64,000 bases of DNA from an uncultured Eubacteriales bacterium (GTDB lineage Bacteria; Bacillota; Clostridia; Lachnospirales; Lachnospiraceae): contig CASFBK010000001.1 in assembly GCA_949292785.1 (NCBI GenBank), positions 1 through 64,000 of the forward strand. Reading direction: 5' to 3'. Below the pieces are notes generated by a model. It made no database searches. It was given only the letters and a program-made list of their open reading frames with translations, and was not told the DNA's origin. The translations under genes were made by a program, and so were the position numbers. Shown here piece by piece: positions 44,447 through 53,734 of this stretch. Positions within the stretch are counted from its first letter, which is position 1. Each line of letters starts with the position of its first letter.

Positions 44447-44896
44447 ATGGCAAAGTTTACATATAAGATGCAAAATATTCTTGATATTAAATATAAACTG
44501 GAAACCCAGGCGAAGACTTCTTTTTCGATAGCGGCAGCCAATTTGAACCGGGAAGAGGAAAAACTGGTGGAACTCAATCTGCGAAAGCGGGGCTATGAGA
44601 ATGAGGCAAGAAAACTGGTAGCAGATAAGCTTGATTTTCAGGCAATTAAAGTAAATCGGGCAGCCATTGAGAATATGAAAGGAGCCATACGAAGCCAGAC
44701 ATTGGCAGTACAAGTAGCTCAGAGAAATTTAGAAAGTGCCAGAAAGCATTTGCAGGAAGTAATGACAGAACGAAAGACGCATGAAAAGTTGAAAGAAAAA
44801 GCTTTTGATGAATTTAAGAAAGAAATTGAAAAAGACGAAAGCAAGGTAGTGGATGAACTGGTAAGTTTTACTCACAATCATGCAGAGAATGAATAG
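44447..44896 (+). CDS. fliJ: Flagellar export protein FliJ
   Basis: A 149-residue, almost entirely coiled-coil protein rich in Lys, Glu and Ala (NILDIKYKLETQAKTSFS; LEKESEQ-like heptads). FliJ is the central stalk of the export ATPase, corresponding to the gamma subunit of F1. Identification rests on length, coiled-coil nature and position between fliI and motE/fliK. Confidence 0.88.
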   Translation: MAKFTYKMQNILDIKYKLETQAKTSFSIAAANLNREEEKLVELNLRKRGYENEARKLVADKLDFQAIKVNRAAIENMKGAIRSQTLAVQVAQRNLESARKHLQEVMTERKTHEKLKEKAFDEFKKEIEKDESKVVDELVSFTHNHAENE

Positions 44897-44908
44897 GTGG
44901 TGAACAGC

Positions 44909-45748
44909 ATGGCAGCAGAAGAGATGATGGAACAGGAAGAGAACGTTTTAGATAAGAAGGCAGAAAAGAAAGCCGCCAGGGCAATCAAGAAGGAAAAAAA
45001 GCAGGCAAAGAAAAAAACAAAGGAAGAGCAGAGTGCAGAAGAAGAATCCGGTGGAAGCCGTCTTGCAGTGATAGCAGTCACCATTGCTTTTATTGCTGTC
45101 TGGCTTGGGATTCTGGCATTGGTGATTAAAGCCGATATTGGTGGGTTTGGTTCCACTGTGTTGCAGCCAATCTTAAAGGATGTTCCGTATGTCAATAAGA
45201 TTCTTCCGGAGACAAAAGAGCAGGATGCGGTAGATGCTCAGTACCCATATACCACATTGGATGAAGCGATTGCAAGAATCAAGGAATTAGAGCTTCAGTT
45301 GGCGGATGCGCAGTCGCAGGGCAATGCATCATCGGACCAGGTGGCAGAATTAGAAGCAGAAATTGCAAGATTGAAAGAATTTGAAGAACAGCAGGTAGCC
45401 TTTGAAGAAGAAAAGACGAAATTCTACCAGGAGGTTGTATTCGGAGATGGAGCACCTGATATAAGTGAATATAGAGCTTATTATGAAAGTATAGACCCTG
45501 CCAATGCAGAGATTTTGTATAAACAGGTAATAGAGCAGGAAGAGGAAGATACACAGATTAAGGAGTATGCAGATACCTATGCCGAGATGAAGCCAAAACA
45601 GGCGGCGGCTATTATGGAGCAGATGACAGATAATCTGGAACTGGTAGCGAAGATTTTGAAAAACATGGATACTTCGTCAAGAGGCGCTATTCTTGGAGCC
45701 ATGGATTCGGAGGTAGCAGCCCGAATCACCAAAATCATGGAGCCTTAA
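44909..45748 (+). CDS. MotE/YlxF-like membrane protein with MgtE-N-type domain
   Basis: A 279-residue protein. An acidic and then Lys-rich N-terminus (1-50) precedes one membrane helix (about 52-73), a coiled coil (EAIARIKELELQLADAQSQG; VAELEAEIARLKEFEEQQ) and a C-terminal MgtE_N-like domain (YADTYAEMKPKQAAAIMEQM; AKILKNMDTSSRGAIL). B. subtilis ylxF has the same layout and operon position, between fliJ and fliK. MotE of other bacteria is a related chaperone for MotC. The start ATG 44909 follows AGGTGGTGA. Confidence 0.82.
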   Translation: MAAEEMMEQEENVLDKKAEKKAARAIKKEKKQAKKKTKEEQSAEEESGGSRLAVIAVTIAFIAVWLGILALVIKADIGGFGSTVLQPILKDVPYVNKILPETKEQDAVDAQYPYTTLDEAIARIKELELQLADAQSQGNASSDQVAELEAEIARLKEFEEQQVAFEEEKTKFYQEVVFGDGAPDISEYRAYYESIDPANAEILYKQVIEQEEEDTQIKEYADTYAEMKPKQAAAIMEQMTDNLELVAKILKNMDTSSRGAILGAMDSEVAARITKIMEP

Positions 45749-45784
45749 GAATAAATTAAAGTACAAAAGAAAGGAGGAGAAGCG

Positions 45785-47278
45785 GTGACAGAAAACAAGA
45801 TTTCACAATTATCGGCGTTATTGCAGGGAATGCAGGAAATGTCTTCCACAGCGGAAACGTCAAAGAAGACAGAAAACGTATTTGGGGCAATGTTAAGTCA
45901 GACTGCCAGCAGTGGTTATGAGAAGCGGGATTCCTGGACACAGCAGATTGGAAAATCATCCAATTTGTCGGAAAGTAATCAGATGGTATACGAAAAGGAA
46001 GCTGCAAAAAACAACTTTAAAGATACCAGTTTTGTGAAAGAAAGCAATAAAGATATTACCAGTAAGTTTCCGGATGATACAAAAGAACAGCTGGAGACAA
46101 CAACAGCGGAAGTAAAAGAAGTATTAGAAGAAAAACTGGATGTTTCCGAAGAAGAACTGGTTCAGGCAATGGAAGAGCTTGGAATTACCATATTAGATTT
46201 GGCAGACCCAACGAAGGTAACGCAACTGGTAATGGAACTGACAGGAAGTCAGGATGCCAGTGAATTGTTGTTAAATCCGGATTTTCAGACATTGATGTCA
46301 GAGGTGACAGAGCTTTTGGGACAGTTGGCAGAAGGTTTGAATCTTGCACCGGAGGAAATGCAGCAATTATCAGAGCAGCTGTCAGAACTACAACAGAACA
46401 TGACTATGGAAGAAGTGACAGAACAGCCTCAGTCAGAAAATGTTTCCGTAAATACAGAAGTACAGCCGGAAACAGAAATGCAGGATAATGTGGTGCTTAC
46501 AGAAGCAAAGGAAACAGAAGTGCAAGACGGACGTAAGACAGAAGAAACGGTTGTTTCAGATACTGCAAAGCAGGCAGAAGAAGCGGATGAACAGACAATG
46601 ATAAAACAGACGGAAGACGTGACACAAGAGCAGTCTGGAGAAGAAGCAAAGAAGGATACCTCCAATCAGCAAAAAACAGAGCTGCCGGAGACAACTGCTA
46701 AGTCGCAGACTGGGACAAAGAGTAGTCCACAGGAACAGGTAAGCTTCCAGACTACGACACAGACCATAAATAATGGTCAGACCGTTGAAGTTGTTCAGAC
46801 AGTCACACAGTCACAGATTGATGTAGAAAGCATTCTGCGTCAGATTAGCCAGATGACCAGAATCAGTGTTACGCAGGCACAGTCATCCATTGAAATGCAA
46901 TTAAATCCGGAAAATCTGGGTAAAGTTTATTTGCAGGTTGTTTCTAAGGCAGGTGCGATTACCGCACAGATTGCGGCACAGAATGAAGCAGTAAAAGAAG
47001 TAATAGAAAGTCAGATTGCAGTCTTAAAGGAAAACATGAACCAGCAGGGCATGAAAGTAGAAGCAATCGAAGTAACTGTTGCAAGTCACGAATTTGAACG
47101 AAACTTAGAAGAAAATCAGGATAATCCGGCAAAAGAGCAGCAGGAAGCAGAAAAGCCATCCAGAAGAAGCATTAATTTAAATCAGTTGGATGAACTAGAA
47201 GGACTGATGTCCGAAGAAGAAGCATTAGTAGCAAAAATTATGCAGGAAAACGGAAACAGCGTAAACTTAACTGCATAG
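45785..47278 (+). CDS. fliK: Flagellar hook-length control protein FliK
   Basis: A 497-residue secreted ruler protein. The first 370 residues are low-complexity, Glu/Thr/Gln-rich and poorly conserved, as is normal for the ruler. The C-terminal domain (about 375-450) has the FliK hallmark SIEMQLNPENLGKVYLQVVS and KAGAITAQIAAQN. It measures the hook and switches export specificity through FlhB. GTG start at 45785, behind AAGGAGGAG. Confidence 0.92.
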   Translation: MTENKISQLSALLQGMQEMSSTAETSKKTENVFGAMLSQTASSGYEKRDSWTQQIGKSSNLSESNQMVYEKEAAKNNFKDTSFVKESNKDITSKFPDDTKEQLETTTAEVKEVLEEKLDVSEEELVQAMEELGITILDLADPTKVTQLVMELTGSQDASELLLNPDFQTLMSEVTELLGQLAEGLNLAPEEMQQLSEQLSELQQNMTMEEVTEQPQSENVSVNTEVQPETEMQDNVVLTEAKETEVQDGRKTEETVVSDTAKQAEEADEQTMIKQTEDVTQEQSGEEAKKDTSNQQKTELPETTAKSQTGTKSSPQEQVSFQTTTQTINNGQTVEVVQTVTQSQIDVESILRQISQMTRISVTQAQSSIEMQLNPENLGKVYLQVVSKAGAITAQIAAQNEAVKEVIESQIAVLKENMNQQGMKVEAIEVTVASHEFERNLEENQDNPAKEQQEAEKPSRRSINLNQLDELEGLMSEEEALVAKIMQENGNSVNLTA

Positions 47279-47291
47279 GAAAGGAGAACAT

Positions 47292-48011
47292 ATGGCAATA
47301 ATACAAGCTGTTCAAGATGGAAAAGTAGTTGACACCTCAGCATCAACACAATCTTTGTCCTCTACAACAAGTAAAGACAACAGCTCTTTGGATAAGGAGG
47401 CGTTCTTGCAGTTACTGGTGGCACAGATGAAATATCAGGACCCATTAGAGCCAACCTCTAACACAGAGTATATTTCACAGTTAGCAACCTTCTCATCATT
47501 AGAAGAGATGCAGAACTTAAATTCCACCATGGAGGCTTCCCAGGCAACTAATCTGGTAGGCAAAACGGTTATTATGAAAGTAACTCAGGCAAGCGGTGAG
47601 ACTACATATGTAACCGGTCAGGTGGATTATATTGTACGTGAGAACGGCAATACATATCTTTCTGTAAATAATGGACTGTATTCCCTGGATGATTTGGATA
47701 CGGTTGTAAATGAAGAGTATTTAGAAGCAACAAATGCAGCGACTGCATTCCAGTATGTAATAGCCAAACTACCAACGGTAAAACAGCTTACTGTATCTGA
47801 CAAGGACAGGGTAGAAGCGGCACGTGAGTTCTACGAGAGCCTGACAGATTACCAGAAGCAGTATATTGCAAACAATGTAGATAGTTCATATCTGGAAAAG
47901 TTAGAAGCATTGGAAGAAGAATTAAAAGTATTGCTTGGAAATACCGACACAGATAATAATAACGGTGGCGATACCGACACGGATGGAACAACCTCAGGAG
48001 AAACAGCATGA
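47292..48011 (+). CDS. flgD: Flagellar hook capping protein FlgD with C-terminal extension
   Basis: A 239-residue hook-cap scaffold. The N-terminal FlgD core is clear: FLQLLVAQMKYQDPLEP with EYISQLATFSSLEEMQNLN (about 38-77), then a short beta region (90-145). The C-terminus is unusual. Residues about 152-212 (LPTVKQLTVSDKDRVEAARE, then YESLTDYQKQYI) look like a three-helix repeat module common in Firmicutes surface proteins, and an Asp/Thr/Gly/Asn tail follows (217-239). FlgD caps the growing hook and is discarded. The tail is encoded by short GATACCGACAC-type repeats. Confidence 0.9.
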   Translation: MAIIQAVQDGKVVDTSASTQSLSSTTSKDNSSLDKEAFLQLLVAQMKYQDPLEPTSNTEYISQLATFSSLEEMQNLNSTMEASQATNLVGKTVIMKVTQASGETTYVTGQVDYIVRENGNTYLSVNNGLYSLDDLDTVVNEEYLEATNAATAFQYVIAKLPTVKQLTVSDKDRVEAAREFYESLTDYQKQYIANNVDSSYLEKLEALEEELKVLLGNTDTDNNNGGDTDTDGTTSGETA

Positions 48012-48044
48012 GGAAGCATGGAAGCTTAGAATGGAGAGATTACT

Positions 48045-48443
48045 ATGAACAAGATTTCAAATCAATTCTCTTCTATTGAACAGGTAACAGACCAGTATCT
48101 GAAAAAAGGAGCCGCAAGTTCCATAAATAATACTTCGGAATTATCCTTTGAAGAAATATTAAAACAGAAAAAGGCTGTTAGTGAGAGTTCTGCACTGAAG
48201 TTTTCAAAGCATGCATCAATGCGCCTGCAAAGTAGGAATATAGAACTTTCTACAGAGCAGAAAGAACGTTTGGAAACAGGAGCAGAAAAGGCAGAAGCGA
48301 AGGGAATGAAGGAATCCCTTGTGATTGTAGATTCGTATTCATTTATTGTAAACGTACCCAGTAAGACGGTGGTAACAGCAATGGATAGAAGCGAGTCGGA
48401 AGAAAACATTTACACAAATATTGATGGCGCTGTAATTATATAG
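48045..48443 (+). CDS. Flagellar operon protein (TIGR02530 family)
   Basis: A 132-residue protein of the flagellar-operon family found next to flgD in Firmicutes. The core motif is FSKHASMRLQSRNIELSTEQ (about 54-73), followed by LVIVDSYSFIVNVPSKTVVTAMDR. Function is not established; a rod/hook assembly role is assumed from the invariant location between flgD and flgE. Start ATG at 48045. Confidence 0.88.
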   Translation: MNKISNQFSSIEQVTDQYLKKGAASSINNTSELSFEEILKQKKAVSESSALKFSKHASMRLQSRNIELSTEQKERLETGAEKAEAKGMKESLVIVDSYSFIVNVPSKTVVTAMDRSESEENIYTNIDGAVII

Positions 48444-48518
48444 CCGGACCGTAAGGAAGCTAAGGTCTTTGAATGACAGAGAAGACCATACAGCGTAAAA
48501 TTAGGAGGTCATTTCACT

Positions 48519-50117
48519 ATGATGAGATCATTGTATTCTGGTGTATCAGGATTAAAAACACACCAGACAAAAATGGATGTAATTGGTAACAATATTGCAA
48601 ACGTAAACACAGTTGCTTTTAAATCATCCTCAACAACATTTAGCGAGATTATGTATCAGACAACTTCAAGTGCATCTGGAGCAACCCAGACAAAGGGTGG
48701 TATTAATGCAAAGCAGATTGGTCTTGGTGTTACAATGGGGTCTACTTCTGTAAATATCACATCTCCAGGAGCAACTCAGACAACCGGTGATGCATTTGAC
48801 TTAAAGATTACAGGAGACAGTTTCTTTATTGTAAGCAATGGTACAGAAAATCTCTTTACCAAAGCAGGAGCCTTTTATATTGATGGAGCAGGAAACCTTG
48901 CAACTAAGGCAAATGGATATAACGTTATGGGATGGCAGGTAGACCCAACCACTGGTGAAATTAGAAAAGATACCGTATCCGCTCTTAGAATCATGCAGGA
49001 AAGCAACTTGACTTCCGACCCGGAAGCAACAACAGAAGCAACCTGTGGTGGTGTTCTGGATGCAAATAATACCAATATCAACAGTGCAGACGGTTATATC
49101 ATGAACCTGAACTTCTATGATGCATTGGGATATAGCTATACTGCAAAGTTCGCAGTTAAGACAGTAAATGCAGATACAAAAACATATACCGTAGAACTTT
49201 CAGATGTTTTGGATTCCAACAATCATTCTATTTTGACGGATTATTTAAACGGTGGCGGAACCATGACAGATGTATTTGGTAATCCGACCACTACCACACA
49301 TACCTATAGTCTGGTAGCTGGATTTACTTATACAGGAGGCGTATTCAGTGATGCCAATGGTGATGCGCTGACATATGATGCAGCAAATCAGAAGTATGTT
49401 ACTGCAGGTGGTACAGAATACACAGTAGCAACCATGTTTGGATTGAGTGATGCAGAGGCACAGAACTATACAGAAGCAGGTGTTACAGATGATGGTGCTG
49501 GAAATATTACTTACAGCTATGACACAACATCTTATACATATGAGCTGGATTTTGATGAAAACTCAGGTTTATTTAACTATATCGGAGCACCTGGCGGAGA
49601 GAGCGTGCTTTTGAAAATGAGCGCATTAGGCGGCAACTTTGAAAATATCAATGTAGACTTTACAACTGTAAAGAACATGGATAATTCCGGAAAGTGTACC
49701 ATGGATATTGATACCGGTAATGTAAATGACAGTACACTTGGAAAAGGTAAGAAATTAGGTGCATTGACTGGATTACAGGTTGCTGAAAACGGTGAGATTT
49801 ACGGAAGCTATGACAATGGTAATACCGTATTATTAGGACAGATTGCAGTTGCAGTATTCTCTAATCCGTCCGGTTTGGAAAAGATGGGAGATAACTGCTA
49901 CAAGACCACATTAAACTCCGGTGAATTCGATGGAATTGGACAGGATATTACAGCAGATGGCGGCAAGATGAACAGCGGTGTTCTGGAAATGTCTAACGTA
50001 GACTTGTCTACTGAGTTTACAGAAATGATTACTACTCAGAGAGGTTTCCAGGCAAACTCCAGAATCATTACAACATCAGATACTCTTCTGGAAGAACTGA
50101 TTAACCTGAAACGTTAA
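48519..50117 (+). CDS. flgE: Flagellar hook protein FlgE
   Basis: A 532-residue hook protein. N-terminal rod/hook signature: MMRSLYSGVSGLKTHQTKMD, then IGNNIANVNTVAFKSS. The conserved C-terminus is LSTEFTEMITTQRGFQANSR. The middle (about 150-400) is a large, Thr/Asp/Gly-rich, surface-exposed region, longer than in compact hooks. FlgE polymerises into the universal joint beneath the filament. Start ATG behind AGGAGG. Confidence 0.95.
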   Translation: MMRSLYSGVSGLKTHQTKMDVIGNNIANVNTVAFKSSSTTFSEIMYQTTSSASGATQTKGGINAKQIGLGVTMGSTSVNITSPGATQTTGDAFDLKITGDSFFIVSNGTENLFTKAGAFYIDGAGNLATKANGYNVMGWQVDPTTGEIRKDTVSALRIMQESNLTSDPEATTEATCGGVLDANNTNINSADGYIMNLNFYDALGYSYTAKFAVKTVNADTKTYTVELSDVLDSNNHSILTDYLNGGGTMTDVFGNPTTTTHTYSLVAGFTYTGGVFSDANGDALTYDAANQKYVTAGGTEYTVATMFGLSDAEAQNYTEAGVTDDGAGNITYSYDTTSYTYELDFDENSGLFNYIGAPGGESVLLKMSALGGNFENINVDFTTVKNMDNSGKCTMDIDTGNVNDSTLGKGKKLGALTGLQVAENGEIYGSYDNGNTVLLGQIAVAVFSNPSGLEKMGDNCYKTTLNSGEFDGIGQDITADGGKMNSGVLEMSNVDLSTEFTEMITTQRGFQANSRIITTSDTLLEELINLKR

Positions 50118-50136
50118 GTTTTAGCTTATTAATACG

Positions 50137-50175
50137 ACATTTTGGGGAATTATATGACAATATTCCCCAAAATGT
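50137..50175 (+). other. Intergenic RNA hairpin between flgE and flbD
   Basis: A perfect 14-base stem: ACATTTTGGGGAAT (50137-50150) pairs with ATTCCCCAAAATGT (50162-50175) across an 11-base loop. It has no following T-run, so it is probably not a simple terminator. It could be a processing or stabilising hairpin for the highly needed flgE message, or a partial attenuator. Confidence 0.75.
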
Positions 50176-50183
50176 GGTATAAT
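50175..50183 (+). promoter_or_regulatory. Internal extended -10 promoter candidate
   Basis: TGGTATAAT begins at the last base of the hairpin stem. A weak -35, ATGACA (50154-50159), lies in the loop, 18 bases upstream. It could start a secondary transcript for flbD-motAB and the distal operon. Confidence 0.45.
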
Positions 50184-50262
50184 GGCGTCAGACTATTATA
50201 CCGCCCGAATGGGTATAGGTGACCATACCATATTGCGGAGCAATACTTAAGGGGTGAGTTCT

Positions 50263-50493
50263 ATGATTGAAGTGACAAAACTAAATGGAAGTAAGGTTCT
50301 GATAAATGCAGAATTAATCGAATCGGTGGAGGAAACACCGGATACTGTCATTTCTTTTGTTACCGGAAAGAAGATAATTGTAAAAGAAAGTAGACAAGAG
50401 ATTAAAAATTTAGTAATATTATATAAGAGAGATTTTATGGCAACTGGACTTGGATGGCTAAGACCGGAAGAGGAAAAAGAACAGTTGGAATGA
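50263..50493 (+). CDS. flbD: FlbD family flagellar protein
   Basis: A 76-residue protein with the small FlbD/YlzI pattern: IEVTKLNGSKVLINAELIES, then VEETPDTVISFVTGKKIIVK. Found between flgE and fliL or motA in many Firmicutes and needed for motility in some; molecular role unsettled. I start it at ATG 50263, behind GGGGTGAG. Confidence 0.9.
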   Translation: MIEVTKLNGSKVLINAELIESVEETPDTVISFVTGKKIIVKESRQEIKNLVILYKRDFMATGLGWLRPEEEKEQLE

Positions 50494-50560
50494 GGAGTCA
50501 GGGAGTGGATTTCTCGTAGAAAAAGAATAATTTCAAGGACGAAAAGGGCAGGTGGCTAAG

Positions 50561-51358
50561 TTGGATATAGCATCTTTAGTAGGATTTATATTAGGTGTTG
50601 GAATGTTTGTTTTTGGCGTCATCACTGGTGATGAGGGTGTCGCTGCGTTAGGTAACTTTTTTCATTTACCGTCTATATTGATTACCATTGGAGGTTCTCT
50701 GGCAGGTGTTCTTGCATCACACAAGCTGGAAGATGCCATTAAGGGATTCCAGGGATTCACAAAGATTTTTAAAGAGACAAAGACGGATGTTGGTGAAGTA
50801 ATTAAGAATATTATTGATTTATCGAATATAGCAAGAAAGGAAGGACTCCTTGCACTGGAAGAGGCTGCAAATGGAATCGAGGACGAATTCCTGAAAAAAG
50901 GTGTTATGCTTGTTGTTGATGGTACGGATCCGGAACTGGTAAGAGGTATTTTGGAGACAGATTTGACCTGTATCGAGACAAGACATAAGAAAGTAATCGG
51001 ATTCTGGCAGAAATGGGCAGAATTAGGACCTGCTTGGGGTATGATTGGTACCTTGATTGGTTTGATCAATATGTTAAAGACAATGAGTGATCCATCTACA
51101 GTAGGACCAAACATGGCGACAGCTTTGATTACTACATTGTATGGTTCCTTATTGGCAAACTGGATGTGTACTCCGGTTGCTAATAAATTAAGTGTTAATA
51201 ATGATATGGAAATCATGGTTAAGGAAGTTACCGTGGAAGGACTGTTATCGATTCAGGCAGGAGAAAATCCACGTGTAATTGAAGAGAAGCTGAAGTCTTT
51301 CCTGTCTCCAAAGATGCGAGAAAGCATGGCTGAGGAACGGGCCGGAGGTGAATTATAG
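50561..51358 (+). CDS. motA: Flagellar motor stator protein MotA
   Basis: A 265-residue stator protein with four membrane helices: near the start (DIASLVGFILGVGMFVFGVI), FFHLPSILITIGGSLAGVLA, and two late ones around WAELGPAWGMIGTLIGLINM and TALITTLYGSLLANWMCTP. The cytoplasmic loop with charged residues contacts FliG. I prefer TTG 50561, behind AGGTG, over the GTG at 50552, which would lie within that ribosome site. motAB sit inside the fla operon here; in B. subtilis they are elsewhere. Confidence 0.92.
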   Translation: MDIASLVGFILGVGMFVFGVITGDEGVAALGNFFHLPSILITIGGSLAGVLASHKLEDAIKGFQGFTKIFKETKTDVGEVIKNIIDLSNIARKEGLLALEEAANGIEDEFLKKGVMLVVDGTDPELVRGILETDLTCIETRHKKVIGFWQKWAELGPAWGMIGTLIGLINMLKTMSDPSTVGPNMATALITTLYGSLLANWMCTPVANKLSVNNDMEIMVKEVTVEGLLSIQAGENPRVIEEKLKSFLSPKMRESMAEERAGGEL

Positions 51359-52182
51359 TGGCTAGAAAGAAAAAGGAAGAGCCCAAAGGCGGCGGTGCTA
51401 GTTGGATGAATACCTTTGCAGACTTAATGAATCTGTTATTGTGTTTCTTCGTAATGCTTTTTGCTATGTCTACGGTGGATGCTGAAAAGTTTGAAGCCCT
51501 GGCAGCTTCCTTACAGAGCAGTTTTAGTATATTCCCTTCTGGTGGCGCTTCTGTGGGAGATGGTTTGATGGTATCTTCCGGAGTAAATCAGTTGGAGTTC
51601 CTGGATACCTATTATAATCAGGGAGCGAATTCTTCCAGTGAGGAAGAGGGCGACGAACAGAATACGGAGCAGGATACAGAACAGGACTTGAAGGAAGAAT
51701 ATGAAGAGGCGGCTTTAGAAGAGTCAGAGAAGATGGCGGAAGAAATTGAGAAGCGGTTAGAGGAATTACAGATTGCTGACCAGGTAGAAGTTGAAGCGAA
51801 TGCACAATATGTGATGCTGACTTTGAACGGAGCGTTGTTGTTTGATACCGGAAAGTCAGAGATTCGTGAAGAAGCACTGCCATTGGTGGATAAGCTTTCT
51901 GCGATATTGCAGAGCTATGACAGCAACCGTATTTATATTGAAGGACATACGGATAATGTTCCAATACATAATGACAAGTATGAAAATAATGATATTTTGT
52001 CTTCTTATCGAGCACATTCTGTTAAGGACTATGTATTATCAAAAACATCGTTGGATCCAGCTAAAATTAGGGCAACCGGATGTGGGGAATATAATCCTAT
52101 CGCAGACAATTCTACTCCGGAGGGAAGAGCAAGGAACCGAAGAGTGGAAATAAAAATATATAATTCCTATAATTCTAATTAG
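51358..52182 (+). CDS. motB: Flagellar motor stator protein MotB
   Basis: A 274-residue stator protein. One N-terminal membrane helix holds the proton-binding Asp (MNTFADLMNLLLCFFVMLFA), then a long Glu/Asp-rich linker (about 95-130), then an OmpA-like peptidoglycan-binding domain with IYIEGHTDNVPIHND and RAHSVKDYVL, GRARNRRVEI. The acidic linker is longer than usual. GTG start at 51358, overlapping the motA stop by one base. Confidence 0.94.
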   Translation: MARKKKEEPKGGGASWMNTFADLMNLLLCFFVMLFAMSTVDAEKFEALAASLQSSFSIFPSGGASVGDGLMVSSGVNQLEFLDTYYNQGANSSSEEEGDEQNTEQDTEQDLKEEYEEAALEESEKMAEEIEKRLEELQIADQVEVEANAQYVMLTLNGALLFDTGKSEIREEALPLVDKLSAILQSYDSNRIYIEGHTDNVPIHNDKYENNDILSSYRAHSVKDYVLSKTSLDPAKIRATGCGEYNPIADNSTPEGRARNRRVEIKIYNSYNSN

Positions 52183-52196
52183 AAAGGAAAGACAGT

Positions 52197-52709
52197 ATGA
52201 AAAAGAATTTAATGAGTGTTTTGATTATGACATTGGTACTTGTGAATCTGATTTTGACAGTGATTCTTATGATTTCTATTGTACCACAGTCGAAGAAAGC
52301 CAACGAATTGATTACCAAGGTGTGTTCAGCCATTGATTTAGAGCTGGAAAGTGGTAAGAATGAGGGCGATATCAATGTTCCTATGGACCAGATTGAAGAA
52401 GTAAAGATATCTGATGGAGAGAAAATGACAATCAATCTGAAGAGCACAGATGGCAAGGACCATTTTGTGATGATGTCAGTTTCTATCGTGTTAGATACCA
52501 AAAACGAAGATTATACGGATTCAACAGTTATCACTGATAAAGAAGGAATTATCAAAGATGAAATCAATAAGATTGTTTCCAGTCATACCATTGATGATAT
52601 GAGAGAGGATACAAGAGGAGTACAGAATGAGATTTTAAAGAAATTAAAAGACATGTACGATTCTGATTTCATTATAAGTGTTGCTTTCTCGGATATTCAA
52701 TATCAATAA
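52197..52709 (+). CDS. fliL: Flagellar basal body-associated protein FliL
   Basis: A 170-residue single-pass membrane protein. The N-terminal helix (residues 3-24, MSVLIMTLVLVNLILTVILM) is followed by a domain with VSIVLDTKNEDY and RGVQNEILKKLKDMYD near the end. FliL binds stators and stabilises them. It lies between motB and fliM, as expected. Confidence 0.88.
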   Translation: MKKNLMSVLIMTLVLVNLILTVILMISIVPQSKKANELITKVCSAIDLELESGKNEGDINVPMDQIEEVKISDGEKMTINLKSTDGKDHFVMMSVSIVLDTKNEDYTDSTVITDKEGIIKDEINKIVSSHTIDDMREDTRGVQNEILKKLKDMYDSDFIISVAFSDIQYQ

Positions 52710-52749
52710 AGATATATAAAGTAGTATAAATGTCAGGTGGTGAAAGAAA

Positions 52750-53730
52750 ATGGGAGAGGTCTTATCGCAAAATGAAATAGACAGTCTGCTGAATGCCCTC
52801 AGTAATGGAGAGCTGGATGTAGACGAGATGAAAGATACCGGAGAAAAACAGGTAAAAAATTACGATTTTGCAAGACCTGCGAAGTTTTCCAAAGAACATC
52901 TTAGAACAATGGAAATTATTTTTGAGCATTATGGGCGGTTGTTGTCTACGAATCTTCCAGTATACTTAAGAAAAAATATCCAGGTCGAGGTGATGAATTC
53001 AGAAGCAGTTACTTATTCTGAATTTTCCAATGCCTTGTCGAATCCGGTGATTCTTGGAATTGTAAACTTTGCGCCGATGCCGGGAAATATTATTGTAGAA
53101 TTGGCATCGAATTTAGGATATGCGATGGTAGACCGTATGCTGGGTGGAGCCGGAGTTCCGTTAGAACGTACCAGAGATTTTTCAGAGATTGAGTTACTGA
53201 TTATAGAAAGAATCATGAATGTATGTATCAATCTTTTGAGAGAACCATGGGAGAATGTTACAGATATTCATCCGCGGCTGGAACGAATTGAGACGAATTC
53301 ACAGTTTGCACAGATTATTTCACCAAGTGAAATGATAGCGATTATTACCATTAATCTGAAAATTGGAGATGTGGAAGGCTTGATGAACATTTGTCTTCCG
53401 TACATGACATTGGAAGATGTTATGGATAAATTAAATACGAAATACTGGTACTCTTCCATGCAGGAACGGGATGAAAAGGAATATACAGAAGCCATTGAGG
53501 CGATGATTTCCAAAGCTCCGGTACCGGTAAAAGCGGTATTGGGCAACAGCAGTATTTCTGTGAATGATTTTATCAATCTTCAGGTGGGAGATATCATCCG
53601 GCTGGATACGAAAGTAGAACAGGAACTGGATGTATACGTTGGTAATATTAAGAAGTTTACTGCTCTTCCCGGTGCTTCGGGAGAACAATATGCAGTAAGA
53701 GTTACATCAGTAATCAGAGAGGAGCAGTGA
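52750..53730 (+). CDS. fliM: Flagellar motor switch protein FliM
   Basis: A 326-residue switch protein. The N-terminal CheY-P-binding peptide LSQNEIDSLLNAL is at residues 5-17. The middle CheC-like domain and the C-terminal SpoA domain (VNDFINLQVGDIIRL) follow. It passes chemotactic signals from CheY-P to FliG. Start ATG behind AGGTGGTGA. Confidence 0.96.
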   Translation: MGEVLSQNEIDSLLNALSNGELDVDEMKDTGEKQVKNYDFARPAKFSKEHLRTMEIIFEHYGRLLSTNLPVYLRKNIQVEVMNSEAVTYSEFSNALSNPVILGIVNFAPMPGNIIVELASNLGYAMVDRMLGGAGVPLERTRDFSEIELLIIERIMNVCINLLREPWENVTDIHPRLERIETNSQFAQIISPSEMIAIITINLKIGDVEGLMNICLPYMTLEDVMDKLNTKYWYSSMQERDEKEYTEAIEAMISKAPVPVKAVLGNSSISVNDFINLQVGDIIRLDTKVEQELDVYVGNIKKFTALPGASGEQYAVRVTSVIREEQ

Positions 53731-53734
53731 GAAA

